Shown: one piece after another, positions 40,154-52,500 of the stretch | How the letters are laid out: each line of letters starts with the position of its first letter | Position numbering within the stretch: the first letter of the stretch is position 1 | NCBI GenBank assembly: GCA_009746045.1 | Contig: RPFO01000027.1 | Location: 4,924,573-4,988,572 of the forward strand | Origin: Mesostigma viride | Taxonomy: Eukaryota > Streptophyta > Mesostigmatophyceae > Mesostigmatales > Mesostigmataceae | DNA: 64,000 bases | Reading direction: 5' to 3' | The notes under the pieces: model-generated | Seen by the model: only the letters and a program-made list of their open reading frames with translations | Database searches by the model: none | Told to the model about the DNA's origin: nothing | Position numbers and translations under genes: made by a program

Positions 40154-43005
40154 CTAAGTAGACACCAGCAGCTTGTCCCGCAGGGTGATGAACCGTGCCC
40201 TTCCCAGGGCCTTGGTGAAGATGTCAGCCAGGTTGTCCTTGCCAGGGCAGTGACGCATGCAGATGGAGCCCCCCTCCACCTGCTCACGGATGAAGTGGTA
40301 GCGCACGTCGATGTGCTTGGTGCGCTTGGGGTGCACAGGATCCTTGGCCAGGGCCACCGCGCCAGTGTTGTCGCACAGCACGGTCGTGGGCCCCTCCACC
40401 GGTGCACCCAGGTCTCCCAGCAGGCGCCTGAGTGGCAGCACCAGCTGGGTGACGCTGCTCGCAGCAATGTACTCTGCCTCGCAGGAAGACAGAGCAACAA
40501 TGGGTTGCTTGCGGCTGCACCACTCCACGGGCGCACCCCGGAACAGGACCAGGTTGCCCGTCACAGAGCGTCTGGACTCTGGGCAGTTAGCCCAGTCAGC
40601 GTCAGTCCAGGCCTCCAGCCCCCCTTCCTGACCATACCGCAGACCCTTGTCCCTCGTGGTGTAGAGGTACCGGATCAGGCGGTCGGCAGCCTCCATGTGG
40701 GCTGCCGTGGGTGCCTGCATGTGCTGAGCCAGTTGGTTGACAGCAAAAGCAATGTCTGGACGTGTCCACAGCGCGACATACAGCACGGCACCGGTTTTGG
40801 ACTGATACAGCTGGGTGTCCGGGGCATTGAGCTGCATTCCCCCCTCGCGTTGGGGACTAACACGGGACACACTGACCGGGGTGCGTACAGGGAAGGAGGG
40901 AGAAAGCCCAAAGCGGGCAGCCAGGGCCTCAATATACACAGTTTGGTGCAAGGAAAGAGACCGGGAAACAGGGTCGACATGGAGAGAAACACCGAGGAAA
41001 AAAGAAGGGTCATCGGACTCGGTGATCTGAAACTTGCTGGCCAAACGATGAGACCACGAGGCCAGCCAGGAAGAGGAAGGACTGCCTGCAATAATGTCGT
41101 CGACATGGACAAACACAAACGTACGAGACGTGGGATACACGTACAGGCAGGAATCCGTTGGGCTTTGTACAGCACCATCGGAGAGAAGATAGGCACTAAA
41201 TGTTTTGTGCCAGTTACGTGGTGCCTGCTTGATGCCATAGAGGCTGCGTTGCAGCTTCCACACCAGCACATCACCAGCGGCATCACGCTGCTCAAAGCCA
41301 GCAGGAGGACGCACATAGACGTCCTCAGAAAGTGGGGCGTACAAAAACGCAGTGCGAACATCAAGTTGCTTCAGCACATACCCAGACGAGACACCAAAAG
41401 CTAGTGCCAAACGAATGGTGGAGGAACGAACAGTAGGGCTAAAGACCTCAGTGAAATCTATGCCTTCCCGCTGAGCAAAGCCCTTCACAACAAAACGGGC
41501 CTTGAAACGGCCATCGCTTTTGACAGCAAACACCCACCGAGATGGAAGGACCTTGGCAGTGCGAGGAAGAGACTTGGAAGAAACGAGTGAATATACTGCA
41601 TGTTCGCGAATGCTAGAAAGCTCACTATCCATCGCAGCACGCCACTCAGGGCTAGCATGGGCCTCAGCAAAAGAGGAGGGGATGGACGTGGAACCTGAGC
41701 TAGTGTGGAGTGAGAAAGTATCAAACAGATCACGCACACTCATGTAGTCAGGGTAAAAACGAGCCCATTTAGGGGAAACACGATCAAGAGGGGTTGTGGG
41801 TAACACCTGAGCGAGGGGATCATGTGCAACGCCGTCGGACACCAGTGCAGCAGTGGCCATAGCGGCAGCCGGTTGCTTGCCGCGGAGGGCCTGCACTAAT
41901 TTGTGTAGCTGGGACGAAGAAGGAGATTCAGCAGCAGGTGTGTCTGCCGTCGACACGTGTCCAGGTGGTGTAGAGGTAGAAGCCGACGACGCCTCCAGCG
42001 CAGGACTTGGTGCGAAAACAGGTGCAGACTCAGACTCAGCGGGTTTGGGCTCAGGACTTGGCGCTGGCGCCTCCTCCAGTGGCGAGCCCCCCTCACCACT
42101 GGCATCCCCCGACAAAGCCTCCAGTGGCGAGCCCCCCTCACCACTGGCATCCCCCAAAGCAGTGCCCCCACTGCTGGCAGCGCCCACAGCAGCGTCCTCA
42201 CTGCTGGCAGCGGCGCGCCGCGCCATGGCTCTAGTCACAGGACCAGAGGGCGGTAGGGCCAGAGTAGTATCAGGCCCAGGGACAGAATTCTCAGTGACCG
42301 GTGGCAGCAGAAGCTCGGAAGCCTCCTCCCCCTCCACCAGTGCCGGCAGCAGCTGAGGTGATGGCAGGGCGTCGTTGCGCCAGGCCTCATTGAAGGCCAC
42401 GTGGCGACGTTGCACCAAAGTGCGAGTGGCGGAGTCCAGGATCAGATATGCCGGCGAGTCGGGAGCATAACCGACAAAAATGCCAGGCATGGCCTTGGCC
42501 TCCAGCTTGCCACGATGCCCTTCCACACGATGCCAGGCTGGGCAGCCGAAAATGCGCATGTGCGACAGATCAGCGTGATGACCTGTCAGCAAAAAGTGTG
42601 GCGTGGCATCACCAGGATTCGAGGAGCACGGCAGGCGGTTCACGATATAAATAGCACACTGGAGTGCCAATGCCCAGTATGCCTTCCCCAGGCCGGCGTG
42701 TGTCAACATCGCTAGAGTCATGCCCATTGCCAGGCCCCAGAGCCGCTCCGCTACGCCGTTCTGCTCAGGGCAGTAAGGCGCGGAGAACTCCTGGTGGACG
42801 CGGTGTTCAGCACACACCGCCCGCCAGGCTTGACCGGTGAAGACCGCGTCATTGTCGGTGCGCAGCACGACAGAGCCGGCGTAGAAGGGGCGAATATCGC
42901 GGACGAGCAGCTCTGCAAACCGCCCCACCGCCTCGTCCTTGGTCTTGAGCGCAAACCCCCATCGCCACCGAGTGGCATCGTCAGTGATGCCCAAGAAGTA
43001 GCGGG
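40154..43005 (-). CDS. pol: Copia Pol: integrase core, RT, RNase H
   Basis: Open to a stop at 40154. Integrase core: GITDDATRWRW, LRTDNDAVFTG, PEQNGVAERLWG (D-D-E). A Ser/Pro/Ala-rich linker follows. RT: RWVFAVKSDGRFKARFV, QLDVRTAFLYA, LYGIKQAPRNWHKT, FVHVDDIIAG. RNase H: WTDADWANCPES, SRKQPIVALSSCEAEYIA. All catalytic acids are present. The upstream join to the protease part is off by one base near 43008, in a C run on the plus strand. With two apparently identical LTRs this may be an assembly error rather than a true lesion. Confidence 0.9.
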
Positions 43006-44591
43006 CTCCCCCAGCGACTCGACGCTCATCGGGCCCAGCAGGTCGCCATGAAGCTTGGCGCGCGGCACAGTGGATCGCCGCTGCCCTGGCGGAAATGGCT
43101 GGCGCTTGATGAAGCCAGCCGGGCAGGATGGGCAGCCAGGAGCAGTTGGACTCCTCGTCGTCAAGTTGGATGCAGGGATGGCAACCAGCTTCTTGATGCG
43201 GTCGGCACCAGCATGGCCCAAACGCCAGTGCAGCAGCAGGTTAACCGGCCGCTCCACCGTCACAGCAGCCATCGCTGGCGCTGTCTTCGCCGCAGGTAAC
43301 ACGTAGATGTTGTTCTGCATGGCGATCTTGTGATGCTTGTTATCCAGCACCACTGTCTCTTTGTGGAAATCCACCTTGTGACCTGCCTTTGCGAGTTGCG
43401 CGACTGAAAGGAGTCGTGCATTCAGGCCAGGTACAAGCAGCGCTCCTTGCAAGCGCACGCTGTGGCCAGGAAGCTCCACAGCGATGGTGCCCTGGCCGGT
43501 AGCGTGCAGCTGTCCGCCGGAGCCAGCGATTGCCCTGCTGTGGGGGGTCAGAGACACAAAGTCAGAACGGCACGGGGACATGTGGCTGCTCGCAGCCGAG
43601 TCCAGCACCCAGGTGAGGTTGTCGCACGTATACTGCGTGAGAGCAGCAGCCTCCAGCGGCGTCGACGGCGACTCCTCGGCGATGGTGACCATGCAGAAGC
43701 CAGGCGGCAGTTCAGCCGCCTCCTGAGTTGCGTTGGCAGCGGATCCAGCAGGTGCGTTGCGTCCCTTGTTCTGGTTCCCTCGGTTGCCGCCCTTGCCCCC
43801 CTGTGCTGGTTGGGGTACCAGCGTGGGGCCTTCTCAGGATGCTCCTTCCAGCAGTCTTTGTCCTTGTGATTTGACAGGCCACAGTGACTGCATTTCTTGG
43901 TCCCCCCGTTCCCCTTGCTGTTGGTGTGGTAGGCCTGGCCAGTGCCAGCACTCTCCTTTTTCACCACAGCACGTCCCCCCTTGAGCAGATCCTCCGCCTC
44001 CATGAGTGCCCTCTTCACCACAGGTAGTGGGTCCTCCTCGTTGAACCTTACAGACACCAGCGCAGGGCGGTACTCGTCTGTCAGTGCTCCCAGTAGAATG
44101 GCAGCAAAATCACGGTCCTGGATGACTCCCCCTGCAGCCTGGTAGTCAGCACGTAGAAGCTCCGCCCTCCTCACGAGCTGTTGCATGGTCTCGTTAGGAA
44201 GCTTCTGTAGGCGGTGCAGCTTGCTCCTCAGCTCAAACCTGTGACTCTTGGTTAGCCTGGTTTGCTCATAGTTCTCCATGAGACATTGCCATGCTTGGCT
44301 ACCAGTTTTGTTGGCCACAGTGGCCATGAGGCGTGCAGCTTCACCTGTTAGACAGGTGAGCAAAGCTGCCCACAGGGCCTTATCAGCCCTGTCATTCTCC
44401 TCAGTACCCAGCAGGACAGCATCCAAACTGAAAAGACTGACAACAGCCAAAAACAAATTCTTCCACTCCTCCCACTTGCTGTAATCATCACCAGCTGCAC
44501 CAACAAATTTCTTGCAGCTCTTGGCAACTGTTGAAACAAGAGAGGTGTAGTCAGGCTGTCTGGTAGCAGTTTGGGTGTCTTGATCCTCCAT
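43000..44591 (-). pseudogene. gag: Copia Gag and protease/integrase zinc region, frameshifted
   Basis: ATG at 44591 (MEDQDTQTATRQPD). The Gag core (DDYSKWEEWKNLFL, CLTGEAARLMATV, LRSKLHRLQKLPNET) is of the UBN2-type copia Gag. A CCHC knuckle CSHCGLSNHKDKDCW follows. After a one-base shift near 43800 (G run) comes the protease, NLTWVLDSAASSHMSP, with catalytic DSA, then the integrase zinc finger LLHWRLGHAGADRIKK...CPSC. Two frames are therefore needed where one is expected. Start codons upstream of 44591 overlap the primer site and were not used. Confidence 0.85.
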
Positions 44592-44661
44592 GGTTGATCT
44601 GGGTCTGGGTGTTGTCTCTGGGGTAGTCAGATGAATGTCTCTGCTCCTCAAATGCAGGGTA

Positions 44662-44682
44662 GGCATCAAACCTCCGATACCA
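44662..44682 (-). other. Copia primer-binding site
   Basis: On the minus strand TGGTATCGGAGGTTTGATGC directly follows the right LTR. It resembles initiator Met-tRNA complement sites and equals the first bases of the chromovirus site at 32999. Confidence 0.75.
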
Positions 44683-45427
44683 TGTTGAAAGAACTAATGG
44701 GTTTGCCTTCTACAATGCTTGTGATTGAAACCCAAATGTGCCTGTCCTTGCAGGTACAGGCTATGGAGGATGGGAGCAAAGAGACAGAGACTCAGTTTGA
44801 GGCAGAATGATAGTGAGGAGTACCTTTGGCAAGGCTCCTCAGTTGTTTTATTAACTCGAGGAAAAAACACAGGCAGAAAACTGGAATGACCTGATTGGCT
44901 GGCTAGGAATGTGCCTAGGAATATTCTCATGTAATACTCAGGCCACCAATCAGGTTAGGTCAGTGTACAGGCTACCAATCAGATCTAGACAAGAATAAAT
45001 CTTATCTTGTAACTGCTGTACAGCCTTATCTTGTAACTGATGTACAGTCTTAACTTGTAACTGCTGCACAGTAATCTAACTATTTAATAAAAGATCTCTC
45101 TGTGTGTGATCTGATGATGATGAAGTAAATCTGGCGTGAACATATCAGCGCCACATCTGACATGCACAGTGTACATGTCAATCAGTCAACTGTCCTGTCA
45201 TAGATTCTCATCTGACATGTCATAGGTCAGCTGACATAGACAGATTTGTCAGCTGCCTATAAGGATCCACTTGGCATAGGTACTAATCCCTGATTACTAA
45301 AACTGGCCACAACTTTCTCATTTGTAGGCCAAATCCAACGGGATAAAAAACAGTGGCTCCTGTACAAGAGCCTCTATCTATCTAGCCAGGTCAGGTGGGT
45401 ACAAATACAAGGACCATGTCCTTGACA
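44683..45427 (-). repeat. Copia LTR (right, 5' in element sense), 745 bp
   Basis: Same length and, by eye, the same sequence as 39308-40052. Near-identity indicates a very recent insertion. Confidence 0.95.
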
Positions 45428-45499
45428 CTCCCCTTCATATAGCTCCCAGTGAGCACTGCTAACTCCGCTTTTGGTGCTGTGTGTCTGTGGTTGCCAGTC

Positions 45500-46599
45500 A
45501 TGGCAGACTCCCATCCTGAGGGGACACCCAGGCCACCTGCCCAACTCCAATTAGAGGACGTGAGGGCTACGTATGTCTTTCAGCACGACTACGCTGGCCC
45601 CAGAGCCCCAGGTACTTCGATCCAGGAAGACGCGGGGTTTGTGGAAGCCCATTTTCTCAACCTGTTCCAGCGTATGGTACATGATCAGCAACGGCACGAG
45701 CAGCGTCACGGGGCATTGATGACCAGGTTGAATCATGTGGAGGGTCTGGTTGCTCAGATGGCAGAACACTTGAGGGCTGGGCACATTCCAACTGTGGGTT
45801 CTGCTGTGCCTGCAGCCTCGGAGGCTCAAGTAGCTCAGGAGGCTATCCCCACCCCGGTGGCCTCAGTCCCCTCTTCTACGGAGGCTCCTCCACCCTCTAA
45901 GGTGGTGGTACACTTGCCCAGGTCGGTTGTCCCAACAAAACAGGTGGAGCAGTACTTGGACCACCGTAAATGTGTTCCTGAACAGTGCGAGTGGTGTAAA
46001 TCCTTGTACACAGCCATGCAGGCCTTGGATCAGACAGTGGTGGAGGAGGGCGAATTAGTACCTGAGGGTATGGTAGAGTTGGCCCTGGACTGTCTGCCCC
46101 CCAGTCTCTGTGAGATTGGTTCACCCATGGTGGCTTATATTATGCACACCGTCTTTGCAGTGTACCCGTGGCCTTCGTTTGACATGAGGCCGGTGGAGGG
46201 CCAGGACTTGATGGCGGCCCTGCCCAGTGACCTGAGACTCGCTTTTGCAGAACTCAAGCCAGTTGGTTATTCCCAGACCTACTCTGAGCTGATCGAGCAA
46301 GCTGTCAAGCAGGGAGAGTTTGACATGACTCCGTCGTCCAGCTGTTCTGTGATGTCATGTTTTCCACACAAGGACAGCACGGTATTCGTGGGGCTGCAGT
46401 TACCAAAGTTCCCTAACGAGCTGAGGGCCAGACTCACGCCCTTGAGGGTGCTGGTACCCATCTTGGGGGCCAGGTGGGGGCCTATCAAGGCCTTTCTACA
46501 GCTGTGGTGGTCCTACAGCAGCTGGCTGTGCCGCCATAAGACTGCTAGTGGCTGGGTCTTCGACCCCCTCCGACAGGCTGTGGTTACGCTGTCTTACCC
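45500..46599 (+). CDS. Chromovirus extra ORF downstream of pol, part 1
   Basis: ATG at 45500 (MADSHPEGTPRPPAQ). A protein frame follows the chromodomain and precedes the 3' LTR, where most chromoviruses have nothing. It is interrupted at 46599 (ending ...VVTLSYP) by the AGTTAAC-ended element and resumes in the same frame at 54636. Together the two parts form one 422-codon frame, counting the TSD once. Features: a coiled-coil-like Gln/His helix (MVHDQQRHEQRHGALM), a Pro/Ser linker, CEWCKSLY, and hydrophobic YIMHTVFAVYPW. There is no signal peptide. It is not recognised as Env; it could be an accessory Gag-like protein. Confidence 0.7.
46595..46599 (+). repeat. TSD of AGTTAAC element (left)
   Basis: TACCC before the left LTR; its partner is at 54631-54635. 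A 6-base TTACCC reading is possible if the final T belongs to the target. Confidence 0.9.
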
Positions 46600-47296
46600 A
46601 GTTAACGCCAAGCGCATTGGCGTGATCCTGATTCGGCATATCTCTGCGATTCCAGCGGCACCGGAACGAGTTCATTCCGACAAGTATCAAGAAAGTTATG
46701 GCGTTCCGACTTCCCGGTCGCGCGCGAGCGCGAGCCGGCTGTTCTTCCAAGTCGGACGTGAATATTTGCCGACGACATATGGGGTCGACAGTAATTCCTG
46801 GGCTGACAGGAATTAGGTGCTGTACCTACGACGGTATTGGATTAATACGTCGTACGCAGGAAATAGGAACCTTAACATGTGGTCTGTTGGTACCGCAGGC
46901 TTAGTCCTGGACTTCTAGGTGCAGATGCAATAGTCACTGTGGACTGTGCTCTGTGGTCACTGTGCCTGTATGGCAGACCTACTGTATAGGAGCTGGGCGC
47001 TGTACAGGTAGTGAATACTGTACCGGGGGTGTTATTACTGAGCAGGCCTCCTAGGCTGCTCAGGACTAGCAAGCACAGTGCACAAGTATATAAACAATAG
47101 GCCAGTGCCAAATGGGCATCTCTTGCGAGCCCGCCTCACGTGTTGTGCCTTGACTTGGCAAGCGCGTGTACAAGCCTCAAGTGTGTGAGCGCTGTAAACA
47201 TTATCCGATTTTAACAAAGCTCCGTTTCCAACCATATTCACACATTGCTGCATTGCAACCATATCCTTCACATTGCGTGTGCTAAGAACGTTAACT
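46600..47296 (+). repeat. LTR (left) of AGTTAAC element, 697 bp
   Basis: AGTTAACGCCAAGCGC...GAACGTTAACT. It contains TATATAAAC near 47090, a likely TATA box. No TGG-type primer site follows the LTR; the next bases are CAAATTACAACCAG. Priming may therefore use an internal tRNA segment, as in some copia elements. Confidence 0.9.
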
Positions 47297-48408
47297 CAAA
47301 TTACAACCAGTCTCAGCGGAACGGCCAGGAGGGTCGTTGCCGGTTGCGGTGTGCAGCGTTGACGACGAGAGGAGCTCGTCCGGTGGTGAATGGTGCAGGA
47401 GGAACAACGGCAGCAGGATTTCCGGTTTCGGCAGTCTGCTGGGGGTTCGATTTCTCCTGAATTACGTCGTGTCGTTCGGGATCTATCTTTATTGCTTGCA
47501 GATCGTCCGCCTGTAATCGCAGCTTCGTGCAATTCGTCGACGACCAGGTCGAAGATTGGGAGCGAATTCTGCGACACGTACAAACCATCGTCATTCCGGA
47601 GCACCGGAGCATCGACGACCTTGAGCAGGAGCTTCACGGGTTGGTCGGCATCCAGACGGTGATTACTGCAGTAGCAGAGCGAGTGCGGACGGAGTTGGCG
47701 GCAAGGCGAGGCGAGGTTGCGGAGGCAGCTGGCGCAGGGCGACACGAGTTTGTACCGACAGTAGCGGGCGCGGGTACCACGTGCTTTCGCAGGCGGCATC
47801 GGCGACGAGGGTGTTGCAGCGGGGCCAGTTAGGCGTGAACGACGCGGAGCGGAGCACTACAGGCGGCTTGCAGAGGTCGGGGCGACAGCGGAAGCCATCA
47901 CCGGAGGACAGCGCGCGACAAGAGTCGGCAGGTTTCCGGAGCGAGTAAGAGTTCCTTTTCAGGAACTGCCCCGCCCCTTCGCGTTCGTGTGACGCGTTGG
48001 GAAGAGTTTGCACCTCTTGGGTACGATAGTGACCTTGAGGTGGGAGCAGGGGGTGTCGCTGGGCTAGGCGACGAGACACTTGGCGACCACGAGGTGCCAA
48101 GATACAATCCGCGGGGTGCCAACGACGGGTTGTCACCTGTCTACTTTACCAACGGTGACGATTCAGTCATCGCGGGCCGACAGCGGGTCGACGACGGCGC
48201 AGCAGGTAGCAGGGTACCAGAGCTGATTGTGGTGAGCGACAGCGACGACGACAGCGACAAGGAGAACCAGGACGCGCCTGGGGCCAGCCGTGGTGGTCTT
48301 GCCTGAGTGGTAACACTTGGCACTTTCCTTTCTTGTTCAGTAGCTTATATTGCTTTAATTGCTGCTTGGCCACTTGGCTGGCTGTAGCAGATCTGAACAG
48401 AGGCCATC
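47297..48408 (+). other. Leader / degraded N-terminal Gag region
   Basis: Several overlapping short frames look protein-like, for example FVDDQVEDWERILRHVQ and IDDLEQELHGLVG at ~47530-47700. A 106-codon acidic frame ends SDSDDDSDKENQDAP at 48306. No single frame spans the region. It is probably the N-terminal part of Gag with frameshifts, or a long leader. Confidence 0.4.
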
Positions 48409-49594
48409 ATGGAGGATGGAGCTATCAACCAACAAGCGGGCTTTATGGGCTTCGCGCGGCGCGGCGCTGGGCTGGATGGACGAGATGGACGCGATGGACG
48501 CGGTGGACGCGATGGACGCGGGGACGGCCAGGCGCTGGGAGACCAGGCTGAGGTGCCAGATAATCAGAGCCAAGGATCGCAGGGCGGGCAGCACGCGCCA
48601 GCCGCAGATCAAGCGGCGCCTAAGCGACCAACGTTGCTGAGGGGTACGCGGTGCTAGGCCAGTTTCAGTCCATCAAGGACAATTGGCAGCCCCGGGATGC
48701 TGAGAGGATGTTAGAGGACATGAACTTGTACACGGAGATATACAACGGTGACAAGCTTCGCATCCTGGCGTCTAGTGCCTACATACGGCAGTCGGCGAGG
48801 CGGCTGTTCAAGTTTGTTCGGGAGCGACACGCGGCGGGGGACACCTGGGCGGCGTTTATGACGCGACTCAGGTCGTTCCTGAGTGACAAGAGGACCATAG
48901 ATGGGTCCCACCTGAAGCAAGAATACCTGGACTACAAGCCCATCAAGGGGCAGCTAGTGGTCCACGCCTTTGAAGACTTCGTCAAGCTGAGGGAGGACGC
49001 CATGGCCAAGGGCTTCTTCGTCGCAGATCGGATGGCCATGGGCGACTTTCTCAAGTCGCTGCAGCTGGATCCGGTCACCATGGATAATGTGACCATCCAC
49101 ATGCGACAGGTCCATGGCTGGGCAGCCATGACGGACCAGTTGTATGAGTGTTTCAGCGGCAAGTACGTGGGTGGTAAGCGCCCTCGTCAGGGTGATGAGG
49201 AGGCCACTGAACCCACGGTTAAGTCCATGAGGGGATCGGGCCACGGGGGCCCAGCGCCTCGAGAGGGCCTGAGACCTCTTCAAGGGGTCGAGGAAGGTCC
49301 AGGAGGGGGCGTGACAGAAGGGCTGGACGGGGGACCCCGCCGAAGTCGGGACATCCACAGTCCCAGTTTGACTTCAAGAGGGTGGGTGGTCCTCCCAAGG
49401 CTGGGCCCAGCAGTGGGACCTCACGGGACATCAGTCAGGTGGAATGTTATTTCTGCCAGGGGAAGGGTCACTTCAGGAATGAGTGTCCCTCGTACCTGAG
49501 GCAGGAAGGTCAGAGCAAGCCAGCTCAGGGTGGCAGCAAGGACAAGGCTGGTCCATCCCAGGACAAGGGCAAGGGCAAGGCTGCTGATCATTGA
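48409..49594 (+). pseudogene. gag: Gag of AGTTAAC element, two frameshifts
   Basis: Gly/Asp/Arg repeats (GLDGRDGRDGRGG) lead to a capsid-like helical region (LGQFQSIKDNWQPRD, MTRLRSFLSDKRTIDGSH, FVADRMAMGDFLKSL) and a CCHC knuckle CYFCQGKGHFRNEC near 49446. The frame changes near 48635 and near 49370. It ends at TGA 49592-49594 after GKGKAADH, and that final frame is the same frame as Pol. The frameshifts may be real or assembly errors. Confidence 0.7.
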
Positions 49595-49597
49595 CTT
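49592..49597 (+). promoter_or_regulatory. Candidate readthrough stop (TGA CTT) between gag and pol
   Basis: Gag's last frame and Pol are in the same phase with only this TGA between them; no other stop occurs from 49382 to 53185. TGA followed by CT resembles the leaky UGA-CUA type context known in several RNA viruses. Readthrough would make Gag-Pol. Confidence 0.45.
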
Positions 49598-52500
49598 GAG
49601 CCTGCACACATCCCTGAACCCTGGAGGGTGCCCCCAGGGGTGTGTAATGAAGCTGCTAGTGACAGCAGTGAGGGGCAGCCCCATGCTCTAGTGAAAGAGC
49701 CTATTGGACACGATGGGGCAAGCTTGGTTACCACAGAGAGTATGCCAGCTGTAGCTGCAGTGGTTACTCGCCAACGTGCCCGCCATGGCGGTGCTGAGCC
49801 TGAGGTAGGACCTGGTGATGTGGACCCAGGTGGATCTCAGAAGCATTCTGACCGTGCAGGACTGGCACAGGATGGTCAGGATGAGGATAGGGCTGGAGAC
49901 AGTCTGACAGGCACGACCCTGGTGCCTCCTGTACATAAGGGATCTGTACATACCTTGAGTGCTAATAATGACAATAAAAGGTTTTCTCTCTTGTATGACA
50001 TTGCCTCAAGGTTGCATACCATGTTTGGCCATGCAGCTCAGTCTTTGCAAGTTGCTAGACGGCTGGGAGGAAGTGAGTTGTACTCCATCTGCCAACAGGT
50101 TGCTCAAGCTTGCAAGTGCAGGCTAGTTGCTAGAAAGCCCAAGCAGTCTCATGCCAGGACTCCTATTTTGCAGCCAGGCCATGTGCAGGTAGATATTCAG
50201 AGAATCAGGGGTTTGAAGCTGCTGGTGGCAGTGGACAGATATACCAAGTACAAGACCCTAGAGATCCTGCCTGACATGGAGAAGCCTACATTGATTGCTG
50301 CTCTGAAGTTGACAAGGAGCAGGTACCCTGGGTTGGAGTTGTTGCAGTGTGACATTCAGTTTGAGTGCTGTGAGAACCTGCCAGAGTTTCCAGAGTTGCT
50401 GATTACACCCAGGGAGAGCCACGGCCAGCAAGGGGTGGTGGAGAGAGCCATCCAAGAGATCAAGACTGTGCTGCTGGTGGAGAGGATTCCAAGGACGTCA
50501 TCTGCCATTGTGACATCTGCATGGCTACGTTCTGTGGAGGACAGGCTGAACCTGAGGACTCCCATGTTCTTTGGTGACATTGCCATCAATCCTCTTATGC
50601 TGCATACCAGGATGCTGCCAGCTGATGCTGAGCAGGCATGGAAGGAGAAGCTAGAGGCCAAGTTCCTCAAGCTGAGGCAGAAAGACAAGGGCTGGAGTGT
50701 CCTAGAACCTAACGTTGGACAACAGGTTGTTGTGTGGAAGGAACCAAGCTTTCCAGGGAAACGTGGCAGCTGGCATGATGGGGTGGTGACCCGAGTAGAA
50801 GCCGCTGGCCATAAGTGCTGGGTGGCCATTGATGGCTCCCAAGCAGTGCACCGTCTGTCCTGGTCAAAGATCCGTCCCCGGGGAGGTAATCAAGGAGACC
50901 TCTTCCAGGTGCCCGCTGGTGTACAAGGCGGGGGTGACGTGGAGCTTCCTGATCAGGGTGCTACAGCTGTATCGAGCCCTCAGGGTGACCCTGGCCCGGC
51001 CCCTGGGGTACCTTCACATACGGTGGTTGGGCAAGCAGGCGGACAGGCTGCACCTCCGGAACGGCCCGACACCAGGCCTAGGGGTGTGCGTCTATCAGAT
51101 ATTGTACAGGCTTTGCAAAGAGCCAAGAAGGAGCCTAAGGTGTCCAAGCTTGTCCAGTTGGATGAACCTGAGGTAGCTGCCATGGAGATAGATACCAATG
51201 CACAGGTTTCTGTCATGGGACCTCAGCATACAGGAGAACTGCTGGTCGGAGAACCAAGTTGCCCCTGGGTGTCTGATTTCAGTGGTAGGACGCATCTAAG
51301 GGTGTTGGGAGAGGTTACTGCCCCTGTCATGGGTGTGGATGTGACCTTCCTTGTCCTAGAGGACTATGATGGCCCTGTGATTTTGGGTCAGAATTTTCTG
51401 GGCAATCCTGGGATTTCTATCAGAGCTACAGCTCTGAGAAGAGATGGCTGGGGGATGATTCCCCTAGAAAATTTCAGGACAACATTTCCAGTCAGGTGCA
51501 GGGCCAAGCCGGTCAAGGGTGTAAAATGGGATGAAGGGGAGGTGCCCCCAGCGGCCAGTTTGGTGATTCCAGCTGTGTTGCACCCCAGCAGTATTGGCAT
51601 AACTCACAGGAGCCTTGCTGCACACTCTCCTTTGACATATGACCAGCTGGTCCAAGAGATGAGCTCGCCTACTTTGTTTGAGGCTTGGAAGCTCGCCTTC
51701 TCCAAGGCATTGGAGGAGTGGTTGCAGTTTGAGTGTGCTGCACCAACAGACAGACGTCCCCCAGCATCAAGGAAGCTTGCTTTGAGATTTGTGCTGAAGA
51801 GGAAGGTTGTGGATGAGGTATCAGTGCCCCATGTCAGGCCTGTCCTGAATGAGTATCACGGCACGGGGAGTCTGCCAGGAGAGGAGCTATACACGCCAGG
51901 GATGCTACACGACACATGGAGAATTTTGCTATGTCTCTACGTGGGGTTGCTGAACAGGGGAGCAGCTATGTCATCAGTGCTGCTGGACTTCAAGAGGGCA
52001 TTTTTAAAATCTGATCCAGAAGTGGCCAGGAGGGTGTGGAAGCAGGATGAGCCTTACTGTGTTGAGGTGCCTGCCATCTGGAAGCTGGAGCTGCATCAAC
52101 AATTCCTGGTTATTCTGAAGGGCCTGGAAGGACTCAGGTCGAGCCCAATCATCTGGAGACTCACGCTGCAGGAAGCTCTGATCAGTGAGTGTGGCTTGAG
52201 AGTGTCTTCAGTTGATCCCTGTTTGCTGCTGGCCCAATGGGAGGGTCTGCCAGTGTATGCTAGTTTGCATGGAGATGATCTGCATTTGCTAGCCCCCACG
52301 ACCTGGCTGAAGAAGTTTATTCCTGTCATCAGTGGCAAGTTTTCACTGGGCAAGGAGCTGTGGCAGGAGCCCAACAAGCCTGTAGTGTTCTGTGGAATGC
52401 AGGCTACCCTGTTCAGGAGGGACGGGGAGTGGAGTATCAGGCTTCAGGCTGGAGGAGATTATAAACAGACCATTGTGAAGGCCTTGCCAGAGAAGATCAC

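Larger units (their letters stand above)
39308..45427 (-). mobile_element. Ty1/copia retrotransposon, nested, recent
   Basis: A 6120-bp element in reverse orientation with two 745-bp LTRs that I cannot tell apart, primer site at the right, purine tract at the left, and TSD CTCCC. It interrupts the last codons of the chromodomain gene of the older chromovirus. The polyprotein has the canonical copia order Gag-PR-IN-RT-RH, broken only by two one-base changes in G runs. Confidence 0.95.
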
